Positions 1 through 6,728 of a stretch of DNA of 9,250 nucleotides are shown in pieces; within the stretch, counting starts at the first letter, position 1; each line of letters opens with the position of its first letter. The stretch is from Gammaproteobacteria bacterium. Lineage in GTDB: Bacteria > Pseudomonadota > Gammaproteobacteria > UBA9214. Both the position numbers and the translations under genes were made by a program. The notes beneath the pieces were generated by a model. The model did no database searches. It saw nothing but the letters and a program-made list of their open reading frames with translations, and was not told where the DNA came from. The DNA is taken from the NCBI GenBank assembly GCA_030599705.1, contig JAUVNM010000041.1:1-9250 (forward strand), given 5' to 3'.

Positions 1-28
1 CGTCCGTGAGATTATGGGACAGCACTAA
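1..28 (+). CDS. 3' end of an upstream gene, probably prephenate dehydrogenase (tyrA)
   Basis: One reading frame runs from the left edge through eight codons (VREIMGQH) to a TAA at 26-28. The A of this stop is also the first base of the aroA ATG, giving a TAATG overlap that suggests translational coupling. Eight residues are too few to identify a family. The guess of tyrA rests only on synteny: in many gammaproteobacteria tyrA precedes aroA, and in Pseudomonas the two are fused. It could equally be another gene of aromatic amino acid synthesis. Confidence 0.45.
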
Positions 29-1341
29 TGTCTGATACACGCTTCAAGGTGTCACCCGGCGGTCAGCTAACCGGGCGTCTGCGGGTCCCGGGCGACAAGT
101 CGATCTCGCACCGTTCGATCATGCTGGGCTCGCTGGCAGACGGGGTAACCGAGGTCAGCGGTTTTCTTGAAGGGGCCGACAGCCTCGCCACCCTGCAGGC
201 CTTCCGCGCCATGGGCGTGACCATCAATGGCCCGGCCAACGGCCATGTCACCATCCAGGGCGTCGGCCTGCACGGATTGCAGGCCCCGGCGCAGGCACTG
301 GACCTGGGTAATTCCGGTACCTCCATGCGTCTCATGAGCGGCCTGCTGGCAGGTCAGTCCTTCGATGTTACCCTGTCCGGGGATGCCTCCCTGTCGACCC
401 GGCCGATGCAGCGCGTGGTGGACCCGTTATCGCGGATGGGGGCGCACATCCGCACCACAGATACCGGCACCGCGCCACTGGTGATCCGTGGCGGCGCGGC
501 GCTGCATGGCATTGACTATGTCATGCCGATGGCCAGCGCCCAGGTCAAATCGTGCCTGTTGCTTGCCGGCCTGTATGCCGACGGCACCACCTGTGTAACG
601 GAGCCGGCGCCGACCCGCGACCACACCGAGCGTATGCTGAGTGGTATGGGTTATCCGCTGCACAGCGAGGCCGGGCGTGTCTGCCTACAGGGCGGGCAGC
701 GTCTGAACGCCATTGCCATCGACGTGCCGGCGGATATTTCCTCCGCGGCCTTTTTCCTGGTGGGCGCGAGTATCGCGCCCGGGTCCGACCTGGTCCTCGA
801 GCATGTCGGCATGAACCCGACCCGGACCGGGGTGCTCGATATCCTGCAACAGATGGGTGCCGCGATTGACGTGACCAACCGGCGCGAGGTTGGCGGTGAA
901 CCGGTGGCCGATCTGCATGTCCGGTCCACAGAACTCCGTGGCATCGAGATCGATCCTGCGCTGGTGCCGCTGGCCATAGACGAATTTCCCGCGGTGTTCA
1001 TCGCCGCGGCCTGTGCCGGCGGGCGTACCGTGTTGAGCGGTGCCGGGGAGTTGCGCGTCAAGGAAAGTGATCGCATCCAGGTGATGGCGGACGGCCTGCA
1101 GCAACTGGGTATCGAAGCGTCGCCGACACCCGACGGCATGATAATCGAGGGCGGCCGCCTGACAGCCGGGCGTATCGACAGCCATGGCGATCACCGTATT
1201 GCCATGGCCTTTGCCATGGCGGGGTTGCGCGCGCAGGGAGAGATTGAGATAAGTGATTGCGACAACGTCAGCACCTCGTTTCCCGGTTTTGTCGAAGTGG
1301 CGGCACAAGCCGGTCTTTCAATTGTATCGGGTAGCCCATAG
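28..1341 (+). CDS. aroA: 3-phosphoshikimate 1-carboxyvinyltransferase (EPSP synthase)
   Basis: EPSP synthase joins shikimate-3-phosphate and phosphoenolpyruvate to make 5-enolpyruvylshikimate-3-phosphate, the sixth step of the shikimate pathway, in the cytoplasm. The 437-residue length is normal for the family. Visible motifs are GDKSISHR (22-29, substrate-binding Lys24), GNSGTSMR (94-101), PMASAQVKS (167-175), IDEFP (317-321, acidic active-site pair), ELRVKESDR (341-349), GDHRIAM (387-393) and SFPGF (417-421). The sequence looks closer to the Pseudomonas/Agrobacterium CP4 type than to E. coli AroA. It nevertheless keeps Gly97 in the PEP loop, where CP4 carries the Ala linked to glyphosate tolerance; tolerance is therefore not indicated at that position. 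The ATG is supported by GGGA at 16-19 and by overlap with the preceding stop. The cmk start follows eight bases after its stop, so the two are surely co-transcribed. Confidence 0.97.
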   Translation: MSDTRFKVSPGGQLTGRLRVPGDKSISHRSIMLGSLADGVTEVSGFLEGADSLATLQAFRAMGVTINGPANGHVTIQGVGLHGLQAPAQALDLGNSGTSMRLMSGLLAGQSFDVTLSGDASLSTRPMQRVVDPLSRMGAHIRTTDTGTAPLVIRGGAALHGIDYVMPMASAQVKSCLLLAGLYADGTTCVTEPAPTRDHTERMLSGMGYPLHSEAGRVCLQGGQRLNAIAIDVPADISSAAFFLVGASIAPGSDLVLEHVGMNPTRTGVLDILQQMGAAIDVTNRREVGGEPVADLHVRSTELRGIEIDPALVPLAIDEFPAVFIAAACAGGRTVLSGAGELRVKESDRIQVMADGLQQLGIEASPTPDGMIIEGGRLTAGRIDSHGDHRIAMAFAMAGLRAQGEIEISDCDNVSTSFPGFVEVAAQAGLSIVSGSP

Positions 1342-1349
1342 GGCGCACT

Positions 1350-2021
1350 GTGCAGGTCCCGGTCATCACGCTGGATGGTCCGAGTGGTTCCGGCAAGGGA
1401 ACCATCAGCCAGCGTCTCGCGGAGCAGCTGGGCTGGCATTACCTCGACAGCGGGGCGCTCTATCGCCTGCTGGCCTGTGCCGCAGCGCGTGACGGGATAG
1501 CGCTCGATGATGTGGACGGCCTGGTCGCGCTGGCCGGCCGGATCCACGGTGAATTCGGGTTTTCGGCTGCCGGTGAGGAGCGCGTGCTGCTGGATGGCGT
1601 GCCGGTGACAACGGAGCTGCGTACCGAGCAATTGGGAAACGCGGCCTCCAGGATCGCGGCCCTGCCAGCGGTACGGGCTGCCCTGCTGGCCTGGCAGCGG
1701 CGTTACCGCCAGCTGCCCGGGCTGGTCGCCGACGGGCGCGATATGGGCACGGTGGTGTTCCCGGATGCCGACCTCAAGATTTTTCTCACGGCCAACCCCG
1801 CGGAGCGCGCCATTAGACGATATAACCAATTGAAAAATATAGGAAAAGAAGTTACGCTGGAGTCGGTCGTGGGCGAGGTCAAGGCGCGTGATGAACGGGA
1901 CCGCTCACGCGCCGCCTCCCCGCTGGTGCCCGCGGTGGATGCCCACCTGCTGGATAACAGCAGCCTGGATGTGGAGGAAACGGTTGCCCTGGTGCTCGCC
2001 CATGCAAGCTCGATTTTTTGA
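1350..2021 (+). CDS. cmk: Cytidylate kinase (CMP/dCMP kinase)
   Basis: Cmk phosphorylates CMP and dCMP with ATP in the cytoplasm, recycling pyrimidine nucleotides towards CTP and dCTP. The 223 residues match the usual bacterial length. The P-loop is GPSGSGKGT at residues 10-18. DSGALYR (33-39) and GRDMGT (129-134) form the nucleotide-binding region, and RDERDRSRAASPL (180-192) is the conserved lid and C-terminal segment. The start codon is GTG; it gives the standard N-terminus just before the first beta strand and has AGGG at 1340-1343 as a short ribosome binding site. The gene lies between aroA and rpsA as in E. coli. A stretch at 1811-1855 encoding RRYNQLKNIGKEVT is AT-rich and uses AGA and ATA codons unlike the rest of the gene. 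Confidence 0.96.
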   Translation: MQVPVITLDGPSGSGKGTISQRLAEQLGWHYLDSGALYRLLACAAARDGIALDDVDGLVALAGRIHGEFGFSAAGEERVLLDGVPVTTELRTEQLGNAASRIAALPAVRAALLAWQRRYRQLPGLVADGRDMGTVVFPDADLKIFLTANPAERAIRRYNQLKNIGKEVTLESVVGEVKARDERDRSRAASPLVPAVDAHLLDNSSLDVEETVALVLAHASSIF

Positions 2022-2029
2022 AAAATTCG

Positions 2030-2057
2030 TATACAATTAGTTAGATACACGTATAAT
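2030..2057 (+). promoter_or_regulatory. Probable sigma-70 promoter of rpsA
   Basis: A perfect TATAAT lies at 2052-2057. A TATACA that matches the -35 consensus at four of six positions lies at 2030-2035, with a 16-base spacer. The bases just after the -10 box (ACCGCGC) form a GC-rich discriminator, a feature of stringently controlled promoters for translation genes. Transcription would begin near 2063-2066 and give a leader of about 115 bases. The site is in the cmk-rpsA spacer, where E. coli also has rpsA promoters. The -10 box is clear; the -35 choice is inference. Confidence 0.6.
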
Positions 2058-2063
2058 ACCGCG

Positions 2064-2180
2064 CTTCGTATCCAGTTGGCTGCTGCTGGATGTCTTTTAA
2101 CCTGACCCGCCATATCGCCAGATATTGTGGTTATTGAAAAGTGAACGCGCCGTTGGGCGTTCGCAGGACAAACCAATCCC
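2064..2180 (+). promoter_or_regulatory. rpsA structured leader, likely S1 autoregulatory site
   Basis: This leader contains three short hairpins separated by A/U-rich segments. Hairpin I pairs 2070-2075 with 2086-2091 (ATCCAG/CTGGAT). Hairpin II pairs 2112-2116 with 2121-2125 (ATATC/GATAT). Hairpin III pairs 2143-2148 with 2157-2162 (GAACGC/GCGTTC). The only Shine-Dalgarno-like bases are AGGA at 2165-2168, twelve bases from the ATG, which is weak for such a highly expressed gene. E. coli rpsA has the same design: three hairpins, A/U-rich linkers and no strong SD, allowing S1 to repress its own translation. The pairings are seen in the sequence; the regulatory role is inferred from that parallel. 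Confidence 0.6.
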
Positions 2181-3854
2181 ATGACCGAGAGTTTTGCTGA
2201 ACTATTTGAAGAAAGCCTTGTAAATCAGGAATTACGCAGGGGCGCTGTGATAACCGGCACCGTTGTTGATATTCAGTCCGACACCGTGGTTGTCAACGCG
2301 GGACTTAAATCCGAAGGCGTTATCCCGATTGTCGAGTTCAGGAATGCACAGGGTGAGCTGGAAGTTGTAGTCGGCGATGAAGTGGAAGTTTCACTGGAAG
2401 CCATTGAAGACGGTTTTGGTGAAACCCGCCTGTCCAGGGAAAAGGCGAAACGTGATCAGGTCTGGCGACGCCTCGAGGAATCGTTCGAGAAGGAAGAGAT
2501 CGTCAAGGGAACCATCAGTGGCAAGGTCAAGGGTGGCTTCACCGTTGATATCGACGAGATCCGTGCCTTCCTGCCGGGTTCACTGGTTGATGTCCGACCG
2601 GTGCGGGACCCCGGCTACCTTGAAGGCAAAGAACTCGAATTCAAGGTCATCAAGCTGGACAAGCGTCGCAACAACGTTGTCGTGTCACGCCGCGCAGTTG
2701 TAGAAACCGAATTCAGCGCGGAACGCGAAGCCCTGCTGGAAAGCCTGCAGGAAGGTATTGTCGTCAAGGGTATTGTCAAAAACCTTACCGACTACGGTGT
2801 GTTCGTTGATCTTGGCGGTATTGATGGTCTGCTGCACATCACCGATATGGCGTGGAAACGTGTCAAGCATCCATCCGAGATCGTAAACGTCGGAGACGAA
2901 ATTGATGTCAAGGTGCTCAAGTTCGATCGTGAGCGTAACCGTGTATCACTTGGCATGAAGCAGCTCGGGACCGATCCGTGGGCCGACCTGGCACGGCGCT
3001 ATCCGTCCAGCTCCCGCCTGTTCGGCAAGGTAACAAATATTGCGGACTACGGTTGCTTCGTCGAGATCGAGGAGGGGGTTGAAGGCCTGGTGCATGTTTC
3101 CGAGATGGACTGGACCAACAAGAACATCAACCCTGCCAAGGTCGTGCATATCGGGCAGGAAGTGGAAGTCACCGTGCTGGACATTGACGAGGAACGCCGC
3201 CGCATTTCGCTGGGCATCAAACAGTGTTTTCCGAATCCGTGGGACGAGTTCGCTACCACGTGCAACAAGGGCGACCACGTCAAGGGCACCATCAAGTCAA
3301 TTACCGACTTCGGTATATTCATCGGGCTGGCAGGCGAGATCGACGGGCTGATCCATCTTTCGGACATCTCCTGGAGCGAGCCGGGCGAGGAAGCCGTGCG
3401 GAATTACTCCAAGGGTGATGAGATCGAGGCGGTCGTGCTCTCGGTTGACCCGGAGCGTGAACGAATTTCCCTGGGCGTCAAGCAGCTCGAGAAGGACCCG
3501 TATTCGAACTTCGTCGCGGAACACAGCAAGGGTAGTTTCGTGAAGGGGGTAGTGAAGGAAGTGGATGCCAAGGCCGCCATTATTGATCTCGGCGATGGCG
3601 TGATGGGCATTTTGCGTGCATCCGAGTTGTCGCGCGACCGTATCGAGGATGCGCGTACCATGCTGAATGCCGGCGATAAGATCGAGGCCAAGTTTATGGG
3701 AGTCGATCGCAAGAACCATACCATCAGCCTGTCCATTAAAGCCAAGGATACGGAAGATGAAGCCGCCATGCTGCAGGACTACGGGTCAGAGAGCGTGGAA
3801 GCAACAACAAATCTTGGGGATGTGCTCAAGCGGCAAATGAACGGGGATGATTAG
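2181..3854 (+). CDS. rpsA: 30S ribosomal protein S1
   Basis: S1 binds mRNA on the small ribosomal subunit and unfolds it for initiation, especially for messages with weak ribosome binding sites. The protein has 557 residues, the same as E. coli S1. Six S1/OB-fold repeats can be followed at about residues 20-86, 105-170, 190-259, 276-346, 363-433 and 450-519. The first two are divergent and bind the ribosome through S2. The RNA-binding repeats carry the typical pattern, for example [21 protein letters not shown] and RISLGVKQL. The start [13 protein letters not shown] matches the family N-terminus. The gene probably has its own promoter after cmk and is followed by ihfB after 46 bases, as in other gammaproteobacteria. 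Confidence 0.98.
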   Translation: MTESFAELFEESLVNQELRRGAVITGTVVDIQSDTVVVNAGLKSEGVIPIVEFRNAQGELEVVVGDEVEVSLEAIEDGFGETRLSREKAKRDQVWRRLEESFEKEEIVKGTISGKVKGGFTVDIDEIRAFLPGSLVDVRPVRDPGYLEGKELEFKVIKLDKRRNNVVVSRRAVVETEFSAEREALLESLQEGIVVKGIVKNLTDYGVFVDLGGIDGLLHITDMAWKRVKHPSEIVNVGDEIDVKVLKFDRERNRVSLGMKQLGTDPWADLARRYPSSSRLFGKVTNIADYGCFVEIEEGVEGLVHVSEMDWTNKNINPAKVVHIGQEVEVTVLDIDEERRRISLGIKQCFPNPWDEFATTCNKGDHVKGTIKSITDFGIFIGLAGEIDGLIHLSDISWSEPGEEAVRNYSKGDEIEAVVLSVDPERERISLGVKQLEKDPYSNFVAEHSKGSFVKGVVKEVDAKAAIIDLGDGVMGILRASELSRDRIEDARTMLNAGDKIEAKFMGVDRKNHTISLSIKAKDTEDEAAMLQDYGSESVEATTNLGDVLKRQMNGDD

Positions 3855-3869
3855 CTGCTGAAATACTGT

Positions 3870-3887
3870 CTGGAATCGCAGTTCCAG
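3870..3887 (+). other. Hairpin in the rpsA-ihfB spacer, partly covering the ihfB ribosome binding region
   Basis: CTGGAA at 3870-3875 pairs perfectly with TTCCAG at 3882-3887 across a six-base loop. The 3' arm ends inside the purine-rich AGGAAGGTGGAG stretch (3886-3897) that serves ihfB. There is no T-tract, so this is not an intrinsic terminator. It may tune ihfB translation or mark an RNA processing site between the very abundant rpsA message and ihfB; either role is inference. Confidence 0.4.
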
Positions 3888-3900
3888 GAAGGTGGAGATA

Positions 3901-4203
3901 ATGACAAAGTCTGAACTAATTGAAATTCTGGCGACGAAAAACAGTCACCTGAATCACAAGGACGTGGAGCTTGCCGTCAAGAGCCTGCTCGAGCAAATGA
4001 GCCTGGCGCTTGCGACAGGACAACGCATCGAGATAAGGGGGTTTGGCAGTTTCTCACTGCATTACCGGCCGCCACGTATCGGCAGGAACCCGAAGACCGG
4101 TGATTCGGTTGCACTCGCGGCCAAGCATGTACCGCATTTCAAGCCTGGCAAGGAACTGCGCGAGCGGGTCAACAGTCATTTTCTGCTAAACAGGGACGTC
4201 TAA
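3901..4203 (+). CDS. ihfB: Integration host factor subunit beta
   Basis: IHF-beta pairs with IHF-alpha (ihfA, not in this window) to bind and sharply bend DNA in recombination, replication and transcription control. The 100-residue protein begins [11 protein letters not shown], as in E. coli, and carries the DNA-arm signature [14 protein letters not shown] (43-56) and GRNPKTGD (61-68). Pro64 is the residue that intercalates at the DNA kink, and [15 protein letters not shown] follows near the end. The ATG at 3901 is chosen over an in-frame GTG at 3892 because it matches the family N-terminus and sits six bases after AGGTG (3890-3894). The last residues (SHFLLNRDV) are a slightly longer tail than in E. 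coli. Position after rpsA is conserved in gammaproteobacteria. Confidence 0.97.
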   Translation: MTKSELIEILATKNSHLNHKDVELAVKSLLEQMSLALATGQRIEIRGFGSFSLHYRPPRIGRNPKTGDSVALAAKHVPHFKPGKELRERVNSHFLLNRDV

Positions 4204-4246
4204 CCCGCAGAGTGGGCTGCGGGCTGTCTGCAATCGTGCCAGCCCG
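4204..4246 (+). other. Two mutually exclusive hairpins after ihfB
   Basis: Just after the ihfB stop, CCCGCAG (4204-4210) pairs perfectly with CTGCGGG (4217-4223). An alternative stem joins CGGGCTG (4220-4226) to CAGCCCG (4240-4246). The two stems share bases 4220-4223, so only one can form fully at a time. Neither is followed by a T-tract, so this is not a classical intrinsic terminator. It could protect the ihfB message end, assist Rho-dependent termination, or control entry into lapB. Confidence 0.4.
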
Positions 4247-4315
4247 ACTGTCCGGACGCACGCCGGGGTGGTGCCGGGGTTCCTGCCCGGTGCTGCATTT
4301 CATGCTGTTCACACC

Positions 4316-5503
4316 ATGCAGGACCTGACCTGGCTGCTGCTGCCAGTTGCCGTGCTCGGTGGCTGGTCTGCCGCGATCTGGATGCGCAACCGGCAGACCG
4401 TTGCCCCGGCTACAGCCCTCAGCCGTGATTACCTCAGCGGACTCAATTTTCTCCTCCATGAAGAACCGGACAAGGCCATCGATGTATTCGCGCGGTTGCT
4501 GGAGCAGACCGCTGTAACACCGGACACACACCTGGTACTTGCAGATCAGCTTCTCAAGCTGGGCATCGAGTTTCGGAAACGCGGTGAAACGGATCGTGCC
4601 ATTCGGCTTCACCAGGAACTGGTCGGCCGCGAGTCCATTGACGCGGCACAGAGAACCGGTGCCTTGCTGGAGCTGGGACATGACTTTCAGCGTTCCGGCA
4701 TGCTGGATCGTGCCGAGCAACTGTTTCTGGAACTTGCCGGGAACAAGGCGTACGAGCAACGGGTACTGCCGCTGTTACTCGAAATCTACCAGCAGGAGCG
4801 CGACTGGGACAAGGCCATCCGTATTGCCGGCAAGACAGGTGATGCCGGTGATGTGTCGGCCAACAGCATCATTGCACATTACTGTTGCGAGATGGCGGAA
4901 ACGGAGCGTGCGAATGGCAATACGCGGGGCGCACGCGAGTACTTGCAGCAGGCGTTTTTGCAGGACCGTGAGTGCGCGCGCGCCAGTATTCTGCTTGGCG
5001 ATATGGAGCGCGAAGCAGGAAATTTTAAAGCGGCTCTGGTGTGCTACCGGCAGGTCGAAAGTCAGGATATCGAGCGCTTGCCGCAGGTCCTCGACCCGAT
5101 GGTAGACTGTCACGCCAGGCTGGGTACCAATGACCGGTTGATTGATTATTTGCGGGACATTCTCACGCACTATGAAGGGATTTCACCGGTACTGGTTCTG
5201 ACGGATCTGCTGGCCCGCGAGCACGGCGAAACGGAAGCTGCAGTGTTTCTCCGGGAACAACTTGCCAGACGCATATCGGTGCGCGGTCTTGCCCGCCTCG
5301 TGGAAACCGGCAGTTTCCCGGATGCGGTGGAGGACCGGGAGTTGGTCAGCCTGGTAACACAGCTGGTAGACCGGCTGCAGCAGGACCGGCCGGCCTATAC
5401 CTGCCATGAATGCGGGTTCTCCGGAAAGACGCTGCACTGGCAATGCCCTGCTTGCCGGCTGTGGGATACGGTCAGGCCCGTTCACGGCATCGAGGGCGAC
5501 TGA
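4316..5503 (+). CDS. lapB: Lipopolysaccharide assembly protein B (TPR/zinc-ribbon, inner membrane)
   Basis: LapB (YciM) is an inner-membrane protein that works with FtsH to control turnover of LpxC, the committing enzyme of lipid A synthesis, and so balances LPS against phospholipid. The start at 4316 gives a 395-residue protein (389 in E. coli) beginning with a hydrophobic anchor at residues 4-22. It continues with LSRDYLSGLNFLL (35-47), a run of TPR-like helix pairs (about 37-350) and a C-terminal rubredoxin-like zinc knuckle with Cys363, Cys366, Cys377 and Cys380 (CHEC...CPAC). All four zinc ligands are present. A GTG at 4268 would add 16 residues before the anchor and is less likely; no clear Shine-Dalgarno precedes either. 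Near residues 76-82 there are seven residues more than I recall in the E. coli protein. The usual partner gene lapA is absent upstream. Confidence 0.93.
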   Translation: MQDLTWLLLPVAVLGGWSAAIWMRNRQTVAPATALSRDYLSGLNFLLHEEPDKAIDVFARLLEQTAVTPDTHLVLADQLLKLGIEFRKRGETDRAIRLHQELVGRESIDAAQRTGALLELGHDFQRSGMLDRAEQLFLELAGNKAYEQRVLPLLLEIYQQERDWDKAIRIAGKTGDAGDVSANSIIAHYCCEMAETERANGNTRGAREYLQQAFLQDRECARASILLGDMEREAGNFKAALVCYRQVESQDIERLPQVLDPMVDCHARLGTNDRLIDYLRDILTHYEGISPVLVLTDLLAREHGETEAAVFLREQLARRISVRGLARLVETGSFPDAVEDRELVSLVTQLVDRLQQDRPAYTCHECGFSGKTLHWQCPACRLWDTVRPVHGIEGD

Positions 5504-6220
5504 ATGAGTGACACACAACATCCGGGGGCACGTATTATTGTGGCGCTGGACTATGCGAACGCCGGCTCCGCGATGGAATTTGTCGGCCGCGTCAGTCCTG
5601 AACTATGCCGACTCAAGGTGGGCAAGGAACTGTTTACCAGTGCCGGGCCGGACTTGTTGCGCCGCCTGGCAGAACAGGGATTCGATGTGTTTCTTGACCT
5701 CAAGTACCACGACATTCCCAACACGGTGGCAAAGGCCTGCCGTGCCGCGGCCGGACTGGATGTCTGGATGCTGAACGTACATGCCCTGGGTGGGAGACGC
5801 ATGCTTGAGGCCGCGGCCGAGGCGGTTGCTGCCGCGGCAAAGCCCCCGCTACTTGTGGCTGTGACCATACTGACCAGCATGGATGCCTCCGACCTGGAGT
5901 CCATCGGTCTTGGCGGGACACCGGAACAGCATGTCCTGCAACTGGCGACGCTGGCCAGTGACTGCGGACTTGACGGCGTGGTGTGTTCCTCGCGTGAAAC
6001 GGCTGTGCTCAGGAAGCGTCTCGGGAAAGACTTCCGGCTGGTGACCCCGGGCATCCGTCCCGCGGGCAGCGCGCCGGACGATCAGCGGCGCGTAATGACA
6101 CCCGCCGACGCCATCCGCAACGGTTCGAACTACCTTGTCATCGGGCGCCCGGTGACGCAGGCTGACGACCCGTCTGCTGTTTTGCTGACAATCCATTCAG
6201 AACTGGCCGCATTGAGCTGA
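5504..6220 (+). CDS. pyrF: Orotidine 5'-phosphate decarboxylase
   Basis: PyrF decarboxylates OMP to UMP, the last step of de novo pyrimidine synthesis, in the cytoplasm. The 238 residues are typical for the group I bacterial enzyme. VALDY (13-17) supplies a substrate-binding Asp and LKVGKELF (37-44) a binding Lys. [10 protein letters not shown] (65-74) is the catalytic signature with Asp65, Lys67 and Asp70. TPGIRP (181-186), DDQRR (192-196) and GRPVTQ (214-219) form the phosphate-binding end of the barrel. The ATG directly follows the lapB stop (TGAATG), with GAGGG at 5492-5496 as ribosome binding site inside lapB, so translation is probably coupled. The lapB-pyrF pair is conserved in E. coli and relatives. 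Confidence 0.97.
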   Translation: MSDTQHPGARIIVALDYANAGSAMEFVGRVSPELCRLKVGKELFTSAGPDLLRRLAEQGFDVFLDLKYHDIPNTVAKACRAAAGLDVWMLNVHALGGRRMLEAAAEAVAAAAKPPLLVAVTILTSMDASDLESIGLGGTPEQHVLQLATLASDCGLDGVVCSSRETAVLRKRLGKDFRLVTPGIRPAGSAPDDQRRVMTPADAIRNGSNYLVIGRPVTQADDPSAVLLTIHSELAALS

Positions 6221-6239
6221 CACGCCGTTACTGTATTCT
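6212..6239 (+). promoter_or_regulatory. Weak candidate promoter before the comEA-like gene
   Basis: TTGAGC (6212-6217) and TATTCT (6234-6239) are 16 bases apart, each matching the sigma-70 consensus at four of six positions. They overlap the end of pyrF. A second possible -10 box, TATAAC at 6325-6330, has no recognisable -35 partner. The 126-base gap after pyrF makes a separate promoter plausible, but read-through from pyrF is also possible. Confidence 0.25.
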
Positions 6240-6346
6240 GTGGCTTGTGGCAGGTCGGTATGTTTTGCGTTCGCGAATGCTGCCATGATGTACCGGCCCC
6301 TGCCTGGTTAACCCAAGGATGGTCTATAACAGAAAGGAGTTACGCT

Positions 6347-6625
6347 ATGTCAATTTTCAGATCCATGTTGTTCGTGTTCTCGATGTTGCTTGCCGTCTCG
6401 ATGCAGGTATATGCCGGCCAGGTCGACATCAACACCGCAGATGCCGGAACGCTCGCCAGCGCCATTAACGGTGTCGGTGAACGCAAGGCGCAGGCAATTG
6501 TCGAGTATCGGCAGACTAACGGCCCGTTTGTCAGTGTTGACGAACTGGCGAGTGTCAAAGGCATCGGCATGAATACGGTTGAAAACAATCGCGATGCGCT
6601 GACCGTTGGTGCGCCGGCACACTAG
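6347..6625 (+). CDS. Secreted ComEA-like helix-hairpin-helix DNA-binding protein
   Basis: This encodes 92 residues. An N-terminal signal peptide (hydrophobic core about residues 7-18, likely cleavage after VYA at 23) is followed by one ComEA-type domain that starts VDINTADAGTL (26-36). It contains two helix-hairpin-helix turns, INGVGERKAQAI (40-51) and VKGIGMNTVENN (70-81). Family members bind DNA non-specifically in the periplasm and ratchet it inwards during natural transformation, but many gammaproteobacteria carry such a small protein without proven competence. The ATG at 6347 is chosen because AAAGGAG (6333-6339) lies seven bases before it and it gives a clean signal peptide. An in-frame GTG or TTG-type extension to 6245 adds residues that spoil the signal. 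Its location after pyrF and before a strong terminator makes it the last gene of the block. Confidence 0.88.
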   Translation: MSIFRSMLFVFSMLLAVSMQVYAGQVDINTADAGTLASAINGVGERKAQAIVEYRQTNGPFVSVDELASVKGIGMNTVENNRDALTVGAPAH

Positions 6626-6651
6626 CCCGGCATTTCCTGTCTTGACCGTGG

Positions 6652-6680
6652 AAGGGCGCCCCGTTGGGACGCCCTTTTTT
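6652..6680 (+). terminator. Rho-independent terminator after the comEA-like gene
   Basis: AAGGGCG (6652-6658) pairs with CGCCCTT (6670-6676). After one C/A mismatch, CCC (6660-6662) pairs with GGG (6666-6668) around a GTT loop. Six T residues (6675-6680) complete the signal. It ends transcription of the lapB/pyrF/comEA-like block, 27 bases after the stop codon. Confidence 0.93.
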
Positions 6681-6686
6681 CCCCAT

Positions 6687-6728
6687 TGTAGGGCCGAATT
6701 CATTCGGCCGAATGAATTCGGCCCTACA
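6687..6728. repeat. Perfect 42-bp palindrome, REP-like element
   Basis: Every base from 6687 to 6728 matches its own reverse complement, with the centre between 6707 and 6708 and no spacer. It contains two imperfect tandem 14-mers (GGCCGAATTCATTC at 6692-6705 and GGCCGAATGAATTC at 6706-6719). Each of these also starts an inner 8-bp inverted repeat (GGCCGAAT/ATTCGGCC). After a two-base mismatch on each side, TCCCC (6680-6684) and GGGGA (6731-6735) could extend the stem. Sequences of the form GTAGGG...GAATTCATTCG...CCCTAC resemble dispersed intergenic repeats that I recall from several proteobacteria. Copy number in this genome cannot be seen here. Confidence 0.85.

Noticed and set aside
685..1308. 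A 207-codon minus-strand open frame opposite aroA
   Set aside because: The plus-strand frame has full EPSP synthase motifs throughout; the reverse frame shows no motif or ribosome binding site.
1191..1829. A 212-codon minus-strand open frame across the aroA-cmk junction
   Set aside because: It spans two certain genes on the other strand and its translation is low-complexity shadow sequence.
3870..3887. Intrinsic terminator between rpsA and ihfB
   Set aside because: The stem is perfect but no T-tract follows, and ihfB begins 13 bases later.
3892..3900. A GTG start for ihfB three codons upstream
   Set aside because: It lies within the Shine-Dalgarno region, and the ATG at 3901 gives the conserved MTKSEL start.
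6245..6346. A 34-residue N-terminal extension of the ComEA-like protein
   Set aside because: The internal ATG at 6347 has an excellent AAAGGAG and begins a textbook signal peptide; the extension would bury it.
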